Positions 1 to 11,004 are shown, counted from the first letter of the stretch. The stretch: DNA of 64,000 bases from Letharia columbiana (GCF_014066305.1 NW_023501118.1:57501-121500), one strand, 5' to 3'. Notes: generated from the letters alone by a model not told the origin. Numbers and translations are program-made.

Positions 1-1985
1 AATAGCATACGCTCTCTTCGTTTAGAGATATTATCTTTAAACGAAGAAAGCGTAAAAGAAGACAATATTTATATATTCTAAGGGTTCTATACTTAACTCG
101 ATAGATATTATATATATATAGAATAAGAGTTAGATATCTATTAACTATTTAAATAAATTAGTTAAGTTCTAGAGTACTCGAAATTTTCGAAATATAACTT
201 ACGAGATATATACTTAATAGTTAATTCATATTCTTTACGCTATTTTATTTTATATTCTATTTATCTTAGTAGTAGTAGATTATATACTCTTTAGCGACTC
301 TAGATTACTAACGAGGTTCTCTTTCGCTAGTTTAATTACCTAAGAATTCGATTTATTATTAAAACGATATTATATAATAAAATTATATAATACTATTAAG
401 GCGTATTAATTAATTACTTAAAAGAGTATATTAAGCTTCGAAGAGGTCTTAAGAGACTTAAATCTTCGCTTTAAAATATTAAATATTCTTTTAATAACGT
501 TACGTAACTGTAAGTATCGTAGATTAAATAATTCTCTATAATTTTTAGACTTTATCCTAGCCTACTTCTATTCTTTTAAATAATATCGAATATTTATATA
601 AGAAGTTAATAGTTAATTATAATTAATATATCTAGTATTAATAAGATAGTATTTTTCTACTAGTACTAAAAACTTATAATTATTAAAAGTATCTTTTAAT
701 ATAGATATATTATAGGAAGATTTCTTTTACTTAGATAATACGTAGTAAAATAATATATTAAATCTATATATAGCTAAGACGTTCTAACTTAGAGTACTCT
801 TTCTATTTCGTTAAGATATATACTTAGTAACTAATATGTAAATAGCGATATAAGTATTATTTAATACTTCTAAATAGTTATTAAAATAAGACGTAAATTT
901 TAGACTAAAGAAGATCTTTTCTAAAATAGAGTATAAAGTCGTTAATAGTTAAATAAATTTCTAATATAATATATATATAGTCTTTATAACTTCGTAATAG
1001 TATCGACTAATAATCTCGTCTAAGTGCTAAAAGCGATTATATAGATACTTATTACTAAGATTATAGTCTACTATTCTAATAAAAATAATTAATTTCTTCG
1101 TAATTCTAATAAGACGAGTAGAAGCTAGATTAGTATAATTAAATAGTTAACTTTAAAGCTTTTCTAGAATATACGATAATATATGAAAAACGTTTTAAAT
1201 ATTTAATATATAATTATAATAAAGAAGCTCTTAAATATATATATAACTACTTAAGATAGAAGTACGACGTGTTATTTTATTATAGTAATAGAAATAGTAT
1301 TAAGTAATAGTAAAAATAGTAGCAATAATAACTTTCTCGACTTACTGGCTATTATTCTTTATTATAGTAATATATATAACTCTATTATAGCCCTAGATTT
1401 AGCGATATAGATCTCGCTTAACGTATATTTATTAGCTAATTAGCTCTAAATCTTATTTATTAGTAAATATAATAAATTCTATATATTTAACTCTTGGTAA
1501 TAGAAAATTATTAATTTATAAGTATAGAATATGAGAATATAGTAACTAAACGATAGTACGTGTTTTCATAACCTAGAATGTTAGAAATGTGGGGTGAAAA
1601 TATAATTGAATTTGGTTGTCAAAGGGGCCCTAAGGGCTCCTTTAGCAATTAAAATCTATATTTTAATTTTCGTTAGTTAAATACTAGCTTTACGATCTAA
1701 ATATATATATTAAAATATTATATAACCTTAACGTTAAGATTAAAATCTATTTCAGCCTTAAGGGCAAAAAAGCACATTTGTTTATAAATCGACTTCGATC
1801 TTAGTTTTTAGTTTTTAAAAATGTACGCTAAATTAAAGCGATATCTACGTGAATTATTAAAGAAAATAACTAATATTGAAATTAAAAGCGATTTAAATTT
1901 TACGTAATTAATATAGAAGTATAAATACGTTATTCTCTTTAATATGCACTTTTAGATTTATATTAAAAATTATTATAATGTTATT
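1..1985. repeat. AT-rich RIP-mutated repeat block (left)
   Basis: The sequence is extremely AT-rich, with almost no CA or TG dinucleotides, many TA steps and surviving CG. This is the signature left by repeat-induced point mutation, which converts CpA to TpA in duplicated DNA. No open frame of coding quality is present on either strand. The block presumably represents decayed transposons, but I could not recognise a particular family. Composition becomes normal just after position 1985. Confidence 0.85.
1606..1634 (+). repeat. 29-bp boundary repeat, copy 1
   Basis: This 29-bp stretch centred on the palindrome GGGGCCC recurs at 2117-2145 with one C/T difference, and its last 21 bases recur in diverged form at 46767-46787. 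The copies sit at or near transitions between AT-rich and normal DNA. Its origin is unknown; it could be the end of a transposon family. Confidence 0.6.
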
Positions 1986-3148
1986 CGGAAATAGTACGAG
2001 CTGTCCGGGGCTTAAGGGGGGCATTTTCGTTACGAACCTTGAATTCTTGGCACGTATAATACCTGTGCTCGAAAAGAAAGTTGGTATTTTGACCTGAAAT
2101 TCTTGAAAATGTGGGCTTGAATTTGGTTGCCAAAGGGGCCCTAAGCGCATTGTCCAGGCCACTCCTCCGGCCGGGCGTTAATTTATCCGACGTCTTGGCG
2201 CAAAGGTCTACTGTAGGCGTCCAGGAATGCTGATGCCCCCCTCCGTATACAATGTGTTGGACCACCCTCTTGGGTACCAGATGGGCTGGTGGTTTGGCGA
2301 TTCCTCAATCCTAAACAAATCCTCGCGAGTGCACTGTTCGAGTCTTTAAGAGTTGCAACGACTCTAGTATTGAAGGCTGCCATGATGCAATATGAGTGAC
2401 CATCCAGTCCTTCGAATACAAAGGTGGCCTCTTGGATTTCAGCCTCTTGCTACAGATCCTCGAACGCCAGGACATATTAGTTGTATTCCCGACCATAAAT
2501 TCGTACCACGAATCGCACTCTTTACAAATAATCCCGACCCAAATATAGGCATTTCGAGTACGATCACCGGAGCGTCGACGGCGCCGCTGAGTCCTCTTGC
2601 TCTACCTTCACCCTCTCTCTCAAACGCGAAGCGTGGGTTGCTTGCATCCCGCTCTGCCTACAATCGCCTCTAGTCTTCTCCCACCCACGTTCGTCGACTT
2701 CACGAGACGCTATGGAGGATGCTAAGGACACATAGTGCCTGGTGGATACAATACTACAACGGCAGGCTGCTTGGGAGAGGCGAGGAAAGCGTGGGAAGAA
2801 GGAAAGACAATACATGGTGCAGTGGACTCAAATGTGGCTATTCGTCCTAGAAGCTGGACGGGCTGAGAACATGTGGAGGATCGTCAACCTATTACAGAGA
2901 AAGCCAGGTGTATTTGGACCTTAAGACGAAGTCCAAGTACACTGGCCTGCTTTATTGGTCTCAGAGGCAGCTCTAAGATAAGCTGGAAGTTGGAAGACCC
3001 GGTGTTTCCACCCTCAAAGGAACGAATACAGAAGACTGCGAAAAATAGTCAAATGTTTCACTAGAGGGCCGGCGATAGGGTTTGCAATGGCTATTCCAGC
3101 AAATACCGATCACGGGCTAGGCTTCACTGCCATAGTCTTACTAGATTT
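1986..3148. other. Non-coding or unrecognised, normal composition
   Basis: Apart from the boundary repeat at 2117-2145, I recognise no gene. Short open frames exist on both strands (for example 2183-2496 on the minus strand) but overlap one another, lack family resemblance and have no supporting intron structure. The region could contain relics of a disrupted gene. Confidence 0.5.
2117..2145 (+). repeat. 29-bp boundary repeat, copy 2
   Basis: Direct repeat of 1606-1634 with a single mismatch (C here, T there, in a CpA context, so compatible with RIP in copy 1). About 510 bp separate the two, and the interval carries both AT-rich and GC-normal sequence. Confidence 0.6.
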
Positions 3149-3875
3149 CTATCGGTCTTGGGCATCTCTGACCATGGTGACAACATACATTCCCTCAAAC
3201 CCTGGGAACTTCTGTTCATCGATGTAGTCATACGTGTCCACTATCCGAAAACCTTGCTTCGAATACAGCCCATACTGTGTAGCATCTTTGCTAGCTTCGA
3301 CCATGGCCCTGGATCCCTTTTCATCAATGATTCGCGCGGCCCACTTCACTAAGAGCGTTGCTGCACCCTGTCTCTGGCGAGCAGGATCGGTTCCTAAAGC
3401 CTGCAGATCTGTTCATAGTGAGAACCGTTCTCTTTCTTTTAGATGTCACTATTGAGTTGGTCTGTCACTCACAGCAGTAAGAGCCCGGAACTTGCAAAGC
3501 TTCAAAACATCTCCGACGATCATTCTTCGTATTCAAAGTCCACTCCACCGCTGATCTCATCCCTTCGTCGACTTGTGGACAATGGATATCGCTATCCTTC
3601 GCGCCAGCAAACGGATTCCCGTCGCAAACCCGCATTGTGGCGAACGCGCAAATTTCTCCCGTTTCGTCGTCAACCACTTTGGCTGCCACAACATTAGACT
3701 CTTTCCATCCAAGAACGTCTATGAATCGTGCGACATTCTCAGAGCGACCAGGATTATCGAGGCCCCCTGGGGAACAGGCTTTTAGAGCTGGTTGGTTGGA
3801 AAAAGCCTTGTACTGAATTGCGAAAAGCGAATCAAAGTCCTCATCTGCAATATCTTCGCTGACAATGAACGGCAT
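3149..3875 (-). CDS. GNAT-family N-acetyltransferase
   Basis: Predicted 220-residue acyl-CoA N-acyltransferase that would transfer an acetyl group from acetyl-CoA to an unidentified amine. Two exons, 3875-3473 and 3408-3149, flank a 64-bp intron (3472-3409) with GTGAGTG donor and CAG acceptor; frames close exactly. The start is the ATG at 3875. Family evidence lies in exon 2: a GTDPARQRQGAATLLVKW segment matches the acetyl-CoA pyrophosphate loop (Q/R-x-x-G-x-G/A), followed by the usual alpha helix, and the C-terminal GLYSKQGFRIVDTY strand is the classic GNAT end. Fungal GNATs of this type are about 200-240 residues. The gene diverges from the UstYa gene at 4370, so the two may share regulation. 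The substrate cannot be deduced. Confidence 0.85.
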
Positions 3876-4369
3876 GTTCGGACGTCTTTTGCACTAGGTT
3901 TTTGAGGAATTAATGAGAACAAAGGAACTCGTGATGGGTCGAAGTTCGGACAATTAGTGAGGGACGAGATAAGCTAATGTTCATAAGTATCTCTACTTAC
4001 CTGGGCTGGATAAAGACTCTGATTGGCTCAAAAGAGACTTTACGTAATTGCGCAAGTGACCCATTCGTATCCCGTCTGTTCAATTTGCCTGCAGCTCGGA
4101 CGTCAGACTCTCCACTATCCTGCCTTATATGCAAAGTCAGGGATCACAGCTTCACCCACGCAATCTGTGGTCATAGGCCTGCATACGTTGAACTCAAAAA
4201 GGTGGTGGCACTCAGCTTCTCAGAGGTAAAAGCTGCCTCTTCCGATGCAAATTCATCATGATATTATGTTGCAGGCACTCGTTTTTCTATGACACCGTGA
4301 TATCGTTTTATGGCTTAGTTGCACTCTTCTGTTCCTTTTCTCGATTGGGAGCATCCTCACTGTCACGGC
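3876..4369. promoter_or_regulatory. Bidirectional intergenic region (GNAT / UstYa)
   Basis: These 494 bp separate the start codons of two divergently transcribed genes, so the region must hold both promoters. No TATA box or known operator stands out. A 5' leader exon of the UstYa gene is not excluded. Confidence 0.4.
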
Positions 4370-5268
4370 ATGTCGTCGAAAGGATACAGACTCATACAAG
4401 AGAAAAACGCCATTGACGAGGTCTTTACGCATCATCATGATAAAGATCTTGGCTTTAGCAAGAGACGTCAACTTGTCAGCGGCATCGTGTCTATTACTCT
4501 CGCCATGTCACTAGCTGCGAACGCTTTTTTCATCATCTCGCACTTCTTACATAGGCCTCATGAGATTTCTTCGAACAGGACTGCTTTCGGTAGAGTTACT
4601 CTTGAGCTAAGCATTGTACAGGTCATTAACTGTTAAGCAGCCAGCCTTGAGCGCAATAAGCAAATTGCATGGACTGATGATAGCGGTTTTGCCAGCCATA
4701 ACAGAACCATATGGGACCAAGCTTGGGGGACTTTGAATCCTGACACAGGCTTCGTGGCCATCAGTGATGATTTCGCCCTGCGTACTGGACTCCATGAGTC
4801 GCAGCGTTGGCCCTGGGATTCATCGAAGGGGCTGTATCTCCTGCAAGGCTATCACAATCTACACTGCCTCGTAAGCTACCTCACTCTGCTACGTGGTAAC
4901 AACAGCCTTCGTTAAGCTCAGTGCAGACCATACTGCGGACGTCGCTCACGGAGATGCATGATGAAAAGCCGCAAAGCCTACACTTCACGCATATAAATCA
5001 CTGTCTCGATGGTCTCCGGCAAGAGATCATATGTAATGCAGATGACACGCCAAGATACTCGGGCTTAGATCAGAAGATGGGCACTGGCAACGGACAATAC
5101 CGAATGTGCAAAGACTGGAAGAAATTGGAGGAGTGGGCAAACAGTCATTCTGCTTGCTACAAATATAAGCATGGGGTGGAGACCATTGAAGGAGGGATCC
5201 CACTTGACAGATTCAAGCACTGCCCCGATGGGAGCAAGCCATGGATAGAGTCATCGAACAAGGATTGA
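4370..5268 (+). CDS. UstYa-family (DUF3328) oxidase
   Basis: Predicted 263-residue type II membrane protein of the UstYa family. These enzymes perform oxidative cyclisation, hydroxylation or chlorination in fungal natural-product pathways, including ribosomal peptides such as ustiloxin and phomopsin. Exons are 4370-4589, 4641-4870 and 4927-5268; introns of 51 and 56 bp close in frame. The ATG at 4370 is the first giving the usual short basic cytosolic tail before one membrane segment (residues about 36-60). Both family signatures are present: YHNLHC (residues 144-149) and HINHC (172-176), the latter followed by LDGLRQ, a cysteine and NADDTPRY. The histidines and cysteines are the proposed metal ligands. 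Length is normal for the family and nothing looks broken. A small secreted-peptide gene lies 328 bp downstream on the other strand. UstYa members also occur outside peptide clusters, so the substrate is open. Confidence 0.92.
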
Positions 5269-5596
5269 ATGGGCGAAAAGCGAGGTCTTCTACATGTATC
5301 TACATATGTTCAGGGCATGTTCTATATCGTCGCAATGCACTCTTGCTGTCAATAAGTGCAAAAATGCATTTGCGAGAGGCCTCTGAGAAATACCGCGCGA
5401 AACACGATGGATTTGTCATGATAGATTTGAGCAAATTCATTCTTCGTCCACCGGCATACCCAACCACTGATTATCCACAACCCTCCACCCACACCTTCCG
5501 TCCCTCCCCCAACAACAACGTCTATACCGGTCCGCCGAGCTTGTCATTTCTTTTCCACATGAGAAGATCGTTTGCGTTATAGGTCAGATTACATAC
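5269..5596. other. Convergent 3' intergenic region
   Basis: This stretch lies between the stop codons of two converging genes. It contains the 3' ends and terminators. A plus-strand open frame crosses it but lacks a start context or any family resemblance. Confidence 0.4.
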
Positions 5597-5797
5597 TTAA
5601 CGAAGCACATCGATGTCCTCTGGATAGGCACTGTCCCCGTTCATTACTACGGGGAAACTCGGACCGACATCTGTTTCTGACTCGCATGAGAAATCGGTAA
5701 CAAGGGTTTCGTGCAAAAGGAGGCACCTACCTGGCATCGGTAGTGCCAAAGCCCATCCGGAAAGCATAAATGACACGAACAAAGCTGCCCACTTCAT
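5597..5797 (-). CDS. Tiny secreted peptide, possible RiPP precursor
   Basis: From the ATG at 5797 the frame gives 66 residues unspliced. A consensus 54-bp intron (5730-5677, donor GTAGGT, acceptor TCAG) would shorten it to 48 residues in the same reading frame. Residues 1-20 form a clear signal peptide: Lys at position 3, a hydrophobic core ending WALALP. The remainder is short and acidic; its C-terminal part contains the only tyrosine, followed by Pro-Glu-Asp-Ile-Asp. There are no cysteine pairs in the spliced form, no repeated cores and no Lys-Arg Kex2 sites, unlike most known dikaritin precursors. It lies tail to tail with a UstYa gene. It may be a single-core RiPP precursor, a small secreted protein, or a chance frame. 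Confidence 0.4.
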   Translation of the reverse strand: MKWAALFVSFMLSGWALALPMPGRCLLLHETLVTDFSCESETDVGPSFPVVMNGDSAYPEDIDVLR

Positions 5798-6146
5798 ATT
5801 GAGTGGGATTGGACGGCCGTTGTGGTGGGAAGTTTTTTGAACTATGTTGAACAATATTCGCCGTTGGTTAAAACGAGATCGACTTGACACTAGGCTGGCT
5901 GACAGGACTTTTCTCAGAAAAAGTTCTCAGGAAAAGAATAGGAAAACGAATATCTTTAACCGTCCTTTGAGACGAGGATCCTCGACTCAAACGCATTGAT
6001 ACGTCAGCCTGCTTGATGCAAGTGAACCCTTGTTCGCCCTTCAAATCCGTCATAAGACAAAGGGTCGTCGGTACGAGGTACTCCTGTGGCCATCAAATGA
6101 TGCGTTGTGATGATGTCCGGGAACATCCCATACGAGGAAATAGCTA
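5798..6146. other. Intergenic, no gene recognised
   Basis: Upstream region of the small peptide gene up to the inverted-repeat element. An inverted copy of the element's terminal heptamer (CCCATACGA) lies just outside its left end near 6127-6135. Nothing else is recognisable. Confidence 0.4.
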
Positions 6147-6969
6147 ATCGTATGGGAACACGCTACACTTAGTATGGGCCACCCCAACGCTAAGGCCACC
6201 CCAATACCAATTTTCTTAATTATTCTATCTACCCACCTATATATATATTTATTTAAGGCTACTATAGTCTATTTTTAACCTTTTTAATTACTTTAATCTT
6301 GATTAACTTTCTAACCCTTTATACAGTAGCCTTAAATCACTTAATATTCTTATTTCTAAATATATTATATACTCGAGACTCTTTAGTATTTACCTACTTT
6401 AAAGCCCTTAAAGTCCTTTTTAATTTTTATTTCCTTACGTATAATAATCTAAGACCGGGCCTAATAAGAATAATAATACCTCTCTTCTAAACCATCGTAT
6501 TGATTTTACTTTTTAAGTTATTCGGGCTATTATAGCTTATTAAATAATATCTAATTCTCGCTTAACGAGTAGATCTAAAAAAAATTGCAACTTTTATAAA
6601 TATCGGACGATAATAAGATATTCTCGATCTATCGAGCCGTTATATATATTAATAAAGAATTTATTTTTTAGGATTTATGGGCGCGTAAGAGTAGCTATCT
6701 TTAAGGGGAATCTTATTATAGCGATATAGAAGCTGATCGTAGGCACGTTAAATTAAGTAATTAATCGAGTGACTTTAGGCTTTATTCCGGGGGTAATAGA
6801 GACTAAGGCCTATTAAATACGTTCTTGAATAACGATATATAAGTTAGGCATCGTTGTGGTTGTGGTAGATAGGTGGGGGATGGATGGGTCAAGAAATTGA
6901 GAAAATTGGTGTTGGGGTGGCCTTAGCGTTGGGGTGGCCCATACTAAGTGTAGCGTGTTCCCATACGAT
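6147..6969. mobile_element. TA-flanked inverted-repeat DNA element (823 bp)
   Basis: The element has 74-bp terminal inverted repeats (6147-6220 and 6896-6969) that differ at only two positions, and it is flanked on both sides by the dinucleotide TA (6145-6146 and 6970-6971). A TA target duplication is typical of Tc1/mariner-like transposons. Both arm differences are CA in the right arm (reverse complement) and TA in the left, as RIP would produce. The interior is AT-rich and carries no recognisable transposase, so it is a non-autonomous or RIP-destroyed member. Confidence 0.85.
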
Positions 6970-7871
6970 TACGGGGATGAACACCCGGTCCCGACAAAGC
7001 GGCTGAAGTTGCGGGATCTAATTACCATGCGCAGATACGGCACGGTACGTTATTAGTGATGTTACAACATACAGTGCTAAAGTATGTTGTAGCTGGACAT
7101 GAATGAGTAAAGTGCACTTTGCGTTACCTCCATTGGTCATATCACACCTGCTTATCTTTTCAGGCACTTTCGTGGTGCATGTTGAAGCTGCTGTGTTTTG
7201 AACTAATGCTGCACAAAGCGGATCCGACTACTTCGATAGTTAATGATATGCAAGGGTCATTTCTTATTGTGCTTCAAGGCATTTCTGCAGCAACGGATCC
7301 GACCGCTTCTATTGTTAGGCTTGTGAAAGACTCTCTTCGACGCAGGTTAAATTCGGTATCGATTTGGGGGCGGTGGATCATCTATTGAGTTCCTTGTCGA
7401 ACCACTGCAAGACATGGGACTACATTCTCGAGGCAAGATCTACATGACAATTGCGCTCTTCGAAAATGTGTGTCGCGGGCTTCCAGGCTTACGGCCCTCT
7501 TGGATCTATCACCAATCACCCACCCCGGACTGCATCATCCTGCATTCAGCCCCTCTCCACCCACCATTTCTGAAGAGGTTCGGACCCACTTCCGTGACCC
7601 CCACCTAAAGCAGCCAGGTTAGCGATGCAACCTCCAAGTCTGCATTCGCAATCATCGTTGACTGGCGCTACAGATTTTGAAAGATTTCGCCAATGTTCTG
7701 CACCCCCCACTACCGATGGCCAACCAATCTCATCTCCGTCTAAGGTCCAAAGACTTATTTTACCCCCGGGTGTCAATATTGTTTCTATTCGCATTTCACA
7801 TTTTATTCAGATCGTGCTGCTTCGATTACTAGAACACACTAAACACACTTGGAATCAAGACTGCCCTCACT
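6970..7871. other. Intergenic, with a short imperfect direct repeat
   Basis: No confident gene. Two about 24-bp copies of a CGGATCCGAC-containing sequence lie at 7219-7243 and 7294-7316 within a short plus-strand open frame (7119-7388), where they would encode a repeated (A/T)DPTxSIV motif. This may be a fragment of a real protein, but no family is recognised. Confidence 0.4.
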
Positions 7872-9506
7872 ATGTCGAGAAACCCGTCAACCTCTCCCTC
7901 TGGTCTCGTCACAATGAGTTGTATCCTCCCCGCTCTTTCAATCGCTGCAGTCGGCTTGCGCTTTTGGTTGCGTGGCAGACAGGACTCACAGACGAAATTC
8001 GACGACTGGTTGATGCTGCCAGCCCTGGTGAGCCCACATTCATCTAGACTCCAGTACCAAGATCAAGCTAGTGACCTTCAGCAGGAAGCTGACCTTCTCG
8101 CTTGCTGCAGATTTTGTTCATTGGCATGTGCATATGCACTATTCTAGGTATGAGTGGCCAATCAAGATCCTCCAGCATACGCTCACCTTGGCGCGTGTTG
8201 GTGTCCACAAACGGGCCTGGGGGTATCCAAACCTAGATCCAAAAAATGGTGTTGAGGCCTACAACATCTGCCAGATATATGAGGGTCAGGTAAATTACAG
8301 CAAAACACTCTATTTTAGTTAACACCAAGTCTAATGCGCTCAACTTCAGCTATTGGAAGCGTTCCAATTCATACAGATTCTTGCCCTAGGATGCATTAAG
8401 CTCGGGGCACTATTCTTCTATCGCCGCATTTTCTCCACTGGGGTTGCCTCAGCTACCTTTAACATTACGCTTTACCTATGCACCGCGATCACAATCTTGT
8501 GGACGATCGCGATGATTGTGATGAACGCGGTCCAATGCGGGTCCCACATTTCTGCACTTTGGACCACTAATGTAGAAGATTACTTGGAGTATTGCATCTA
8601 CGTCTTTCCTTTTCTGAACGGCTTTGCAATATCAAACTTTTTGCTGGATCTGTTGATCCTCATGTTGCCAATACCCAAGGTTCCAGTGGACTTAGTTTGG
8701 GCGGAGATCGATCTCGCTTACACGATGTAGATTTGGTCGTTGCACGCAAAAAAAGCCAGGAAGATAGGCGTGACTGGAGTTTTTGGATTAGCAATAATGT
8801 CAGTAGCATGCCCAATATGCCTTTAGCTTATGTCGCATAGCAGGTCAAAGAGGTCAAAGACTTACTTTCACCAGTGGCCTAGCAGCTAGCGCAGTCCGAA
8901 TGGCCACGTACATCCATCTTACAGAAGGTAAACCTATTCTGCACATTAATTACTCATCGAAGTCATGAGCTGACCCGAATATCAGACGGACCAAGTGCCA
9001 CCGCGGATGCACACCGTAAGTTTTCAGAGCCCAAAAGCTCAAATCCATAAGTCAATCGTGGCTCGCCCTGATTGCTTGAAACAGTCGAAGACACAGAAAC
9101 CGTCTTCTGGTCTAATCTAGAAGGTGGCTTGAGTCTCCTCGCTGTCAACCTCCCATCCCTGTGGGCCATCATCGGCAAAATGTCGTCCCCGGCGTCGCAA
9201 CTGGTAGCCAGCATCCGCAGTGCTCTTTCATTACGCTCGTTCGGCAGCGGTTCACATCACTCCTCGAACTCGAGAACCCGCAAAGCTACTCGTGGAGCTA
9301 TTGGTGGCGGAGGTGTTGTTGATGGCGCCAATAAACATTCGGATGAATCGCAGGTCCGGATTCATGAGACGATTGAGGGACAAAGTACTGAATGGCATCG
9401 TCTGAGGCAAATTGACAGTCAAGAGACTGATGTGAATGCCCCTCGAGTCAGCAATGGCACGGACTACGATGCGGAAAGGGCCGATAACCACAGCAGTATG
9501 GTATGA
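7872..9506 (+). CDS. Fungal rhodopsin-like (PF20684-type) membrane protein
   Basis: Multi-exon seven-helix membrane protein of the Pezizomycotina-specific rhodopsin-like domain family. The function is unknown; it is not a retinal photoreceptor. ATG at 7872; exon 1 runs to 8027 and ends at the family motif TKFDDWLMLPAL. Later coding blocks include GVHKRAWGYPNLDPKNG (about 8190-8289), a long exon from 8350 with IKLGALFFYRRIF, LPIPK joined to IWSLHAKKARKIGVTG by an intron, SGLAASAVRMATYIH, and FWSNLEGGLSLLAVNLPSLWA, then a polar cytosolic tail to the stop at 9506. All junctions close in frame except one. The block at 8111-8147 (ILFIGMCICTILG) cannot be joined to the next block with any GT-AG pair, so a one-base frameshift or unusual splice is possible near 8148-8190. 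Proteins of this family are usually 350-450 residues. Confidence 0.8.
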
Positions 9507-11004
9507 ACAACTTTGTCGTTGGAAGACGTTGGGCTTTCCACTGTTCGAATAAAGGCGAGAATGTACTTTATTGATTGTTAGAAACTACACGACCATAGAA
9601 AAAGCGTTCGGAGGATCTGGGGAGAGGAAGCTAGGGAGGAAGCGTAACAGAGGAGAAAGGCTGTTAAACTTACGATGACATGTAGGGGAGCTAATCCGCG
9701 ATGACTATCGAACAAGGCACTGACGGCAGGTTCCAGACGTGGTCCAACCTCTGGCCCGTACCATGGGAAAGCCTCAGAAGGAGATCCTGGTGCCATTTAT
9801 TTGACTGAGATCTAATGATTGAACGATGCTGTTGAAAGGTGGGGGCCTCTTGAGATGGCGTCTGGCATGGTTGCGTATGTGGAAAGACGATCAATACCCA
9901 GGGAGGTATTGCGCTGTTTTACGTTCATAAAAGTCTGGGATTTGCCTCTGTCGTCTCAGAGAGGATACTAGGTAGTTTTATACATCATGGAAATCATACT
10001 TTGAAGTGGCAGCCCAACATATGAACCTAGAGAAATCTACCGACAATTTGTGATACGCAATGCTATGCAGACGTTATTGACCAGACGCGTGAGGAAGCAA
10101 AGGTAGAAGGTCCATGATACCAGATCGAGTTGCGGTACATTCCTGAGCGCATTATCTACACCTTTTAGGCGAGGTGTTATCCGACATCTTAGCGCAGTTA
10201 GGGTTAGGGTCTGACATCGACTTTACCAGGAGCCCTAGCCCTAGCCCTACCTTTCCTCTAACTAGCTCACTGCATTTTCGCTGCCAAGGCCCGTTGCTTG
10301 CAGCACAGCAGTGAGCATTTGACGTGTCACCATCCTCAGTGGGGAAAGGCCACATGCGCTACATCAATCAATACGAAGGCATCTTCAATGTTATGAGATC
10401 CTGATAACGCAAACCTGCTTTTGAGATCGACAACGAGTCGCCTCGAGCGACCATGGGTGACGACGCTACAATGGCCGCCAATCTCACCCGTTCCTTGATG
10501 AACAGTGACCTCGAAAGCATGTCAGCTAGAATGTGATGGAGAGAAGGCTGGGCAAATAATTGCCGCCGGTGGGCGATCGTGGATCACATCGCGTTGCCTA
10601 CGAGCTGGTACGAAAATCTGTGCGAGTGTATCCACGCTGCATCCTGACGGGCATCCTATACTGACGCGCACCTCATCTTACCTAGGGTATGGCTCAATCG
10701 GACCGAGACCCTGCTGAAGACACCATGTTGGAAGAGGAAGCTACAACTTTCGTGGGAGGTCTTTTGGATGCAGGTCTGATCTCCTTCGGATCAATATTCG
10801 ACTCACGCTCATCCAGCCTCAGACTGTACCAGTTACAGCGACGATGCCGGAACCCCAACAGCTCCTCCAATCCCTCGTGACAGGCCTTGGCAAGCAAACA
10901 TATTCTACACGGCGGCGAAGTCCATCTCGAGACGACTAGTCTCTGGGAGGGAAAGAACATTCGACCGTCTCTTCCCATCGTCGTTCGGGTACACGCCCAT
11001 CGAG
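9507..11004. other. Intergenic, no confident gene
   Basis: Short open frames on both strands lack family resemblance. A plus-strand stretch around 10,689-10,880 and the region just upstream of 11005 may include the leader of the peptide transporter gene. A telomere-like motif cluster at 10198-10250 is listed separately. Confidence 0.4.
10198..10250. repeat. Interstitial telomere-like motifs
   Basis: Two TTAGGG units (10198-10209) are followed after 23 bp by nearly three CCCTAG units (10233-10250). The motifs are head to head and partly complementary. TTAGGG is the usual filamentous-fungal telomere unit, but the arrays are far too short to be a telomere. Confidence 0.6.

Noticed and set aside
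2183..2673. Overlapping open frames on both strands near the left isochore edge
   Set aside because: They are short, mutually overlapping and without recognisable domains or consistent splice sites. They may be relics, but a call is not supported.
5241..5582. Plus-strand open frame downstream of the UstYa gene
   Set aside because: It overlaps the end of the UstYa exon in another frame, and has no signal peptide or family motif.
6299..6490. Open frame inside the inverted-repeat element as transposase
   Set aside because: Only about 63 codons, no ATG, hydrophobic AT-rich composition and no DDE motif.
7872..9506. A light-sensing opsin
   Set aside because: The motifs belong to the fungal rhodopsin-like (PF20684-type) group, which is not the retinal-binding microbial opsin family; no retinal lysine helix was recognised.
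10198..10250. A chromosome end
   Set aside because: Only two and about three units in opposite orientations, with genes on both sides. It is at most an interstitial motif.
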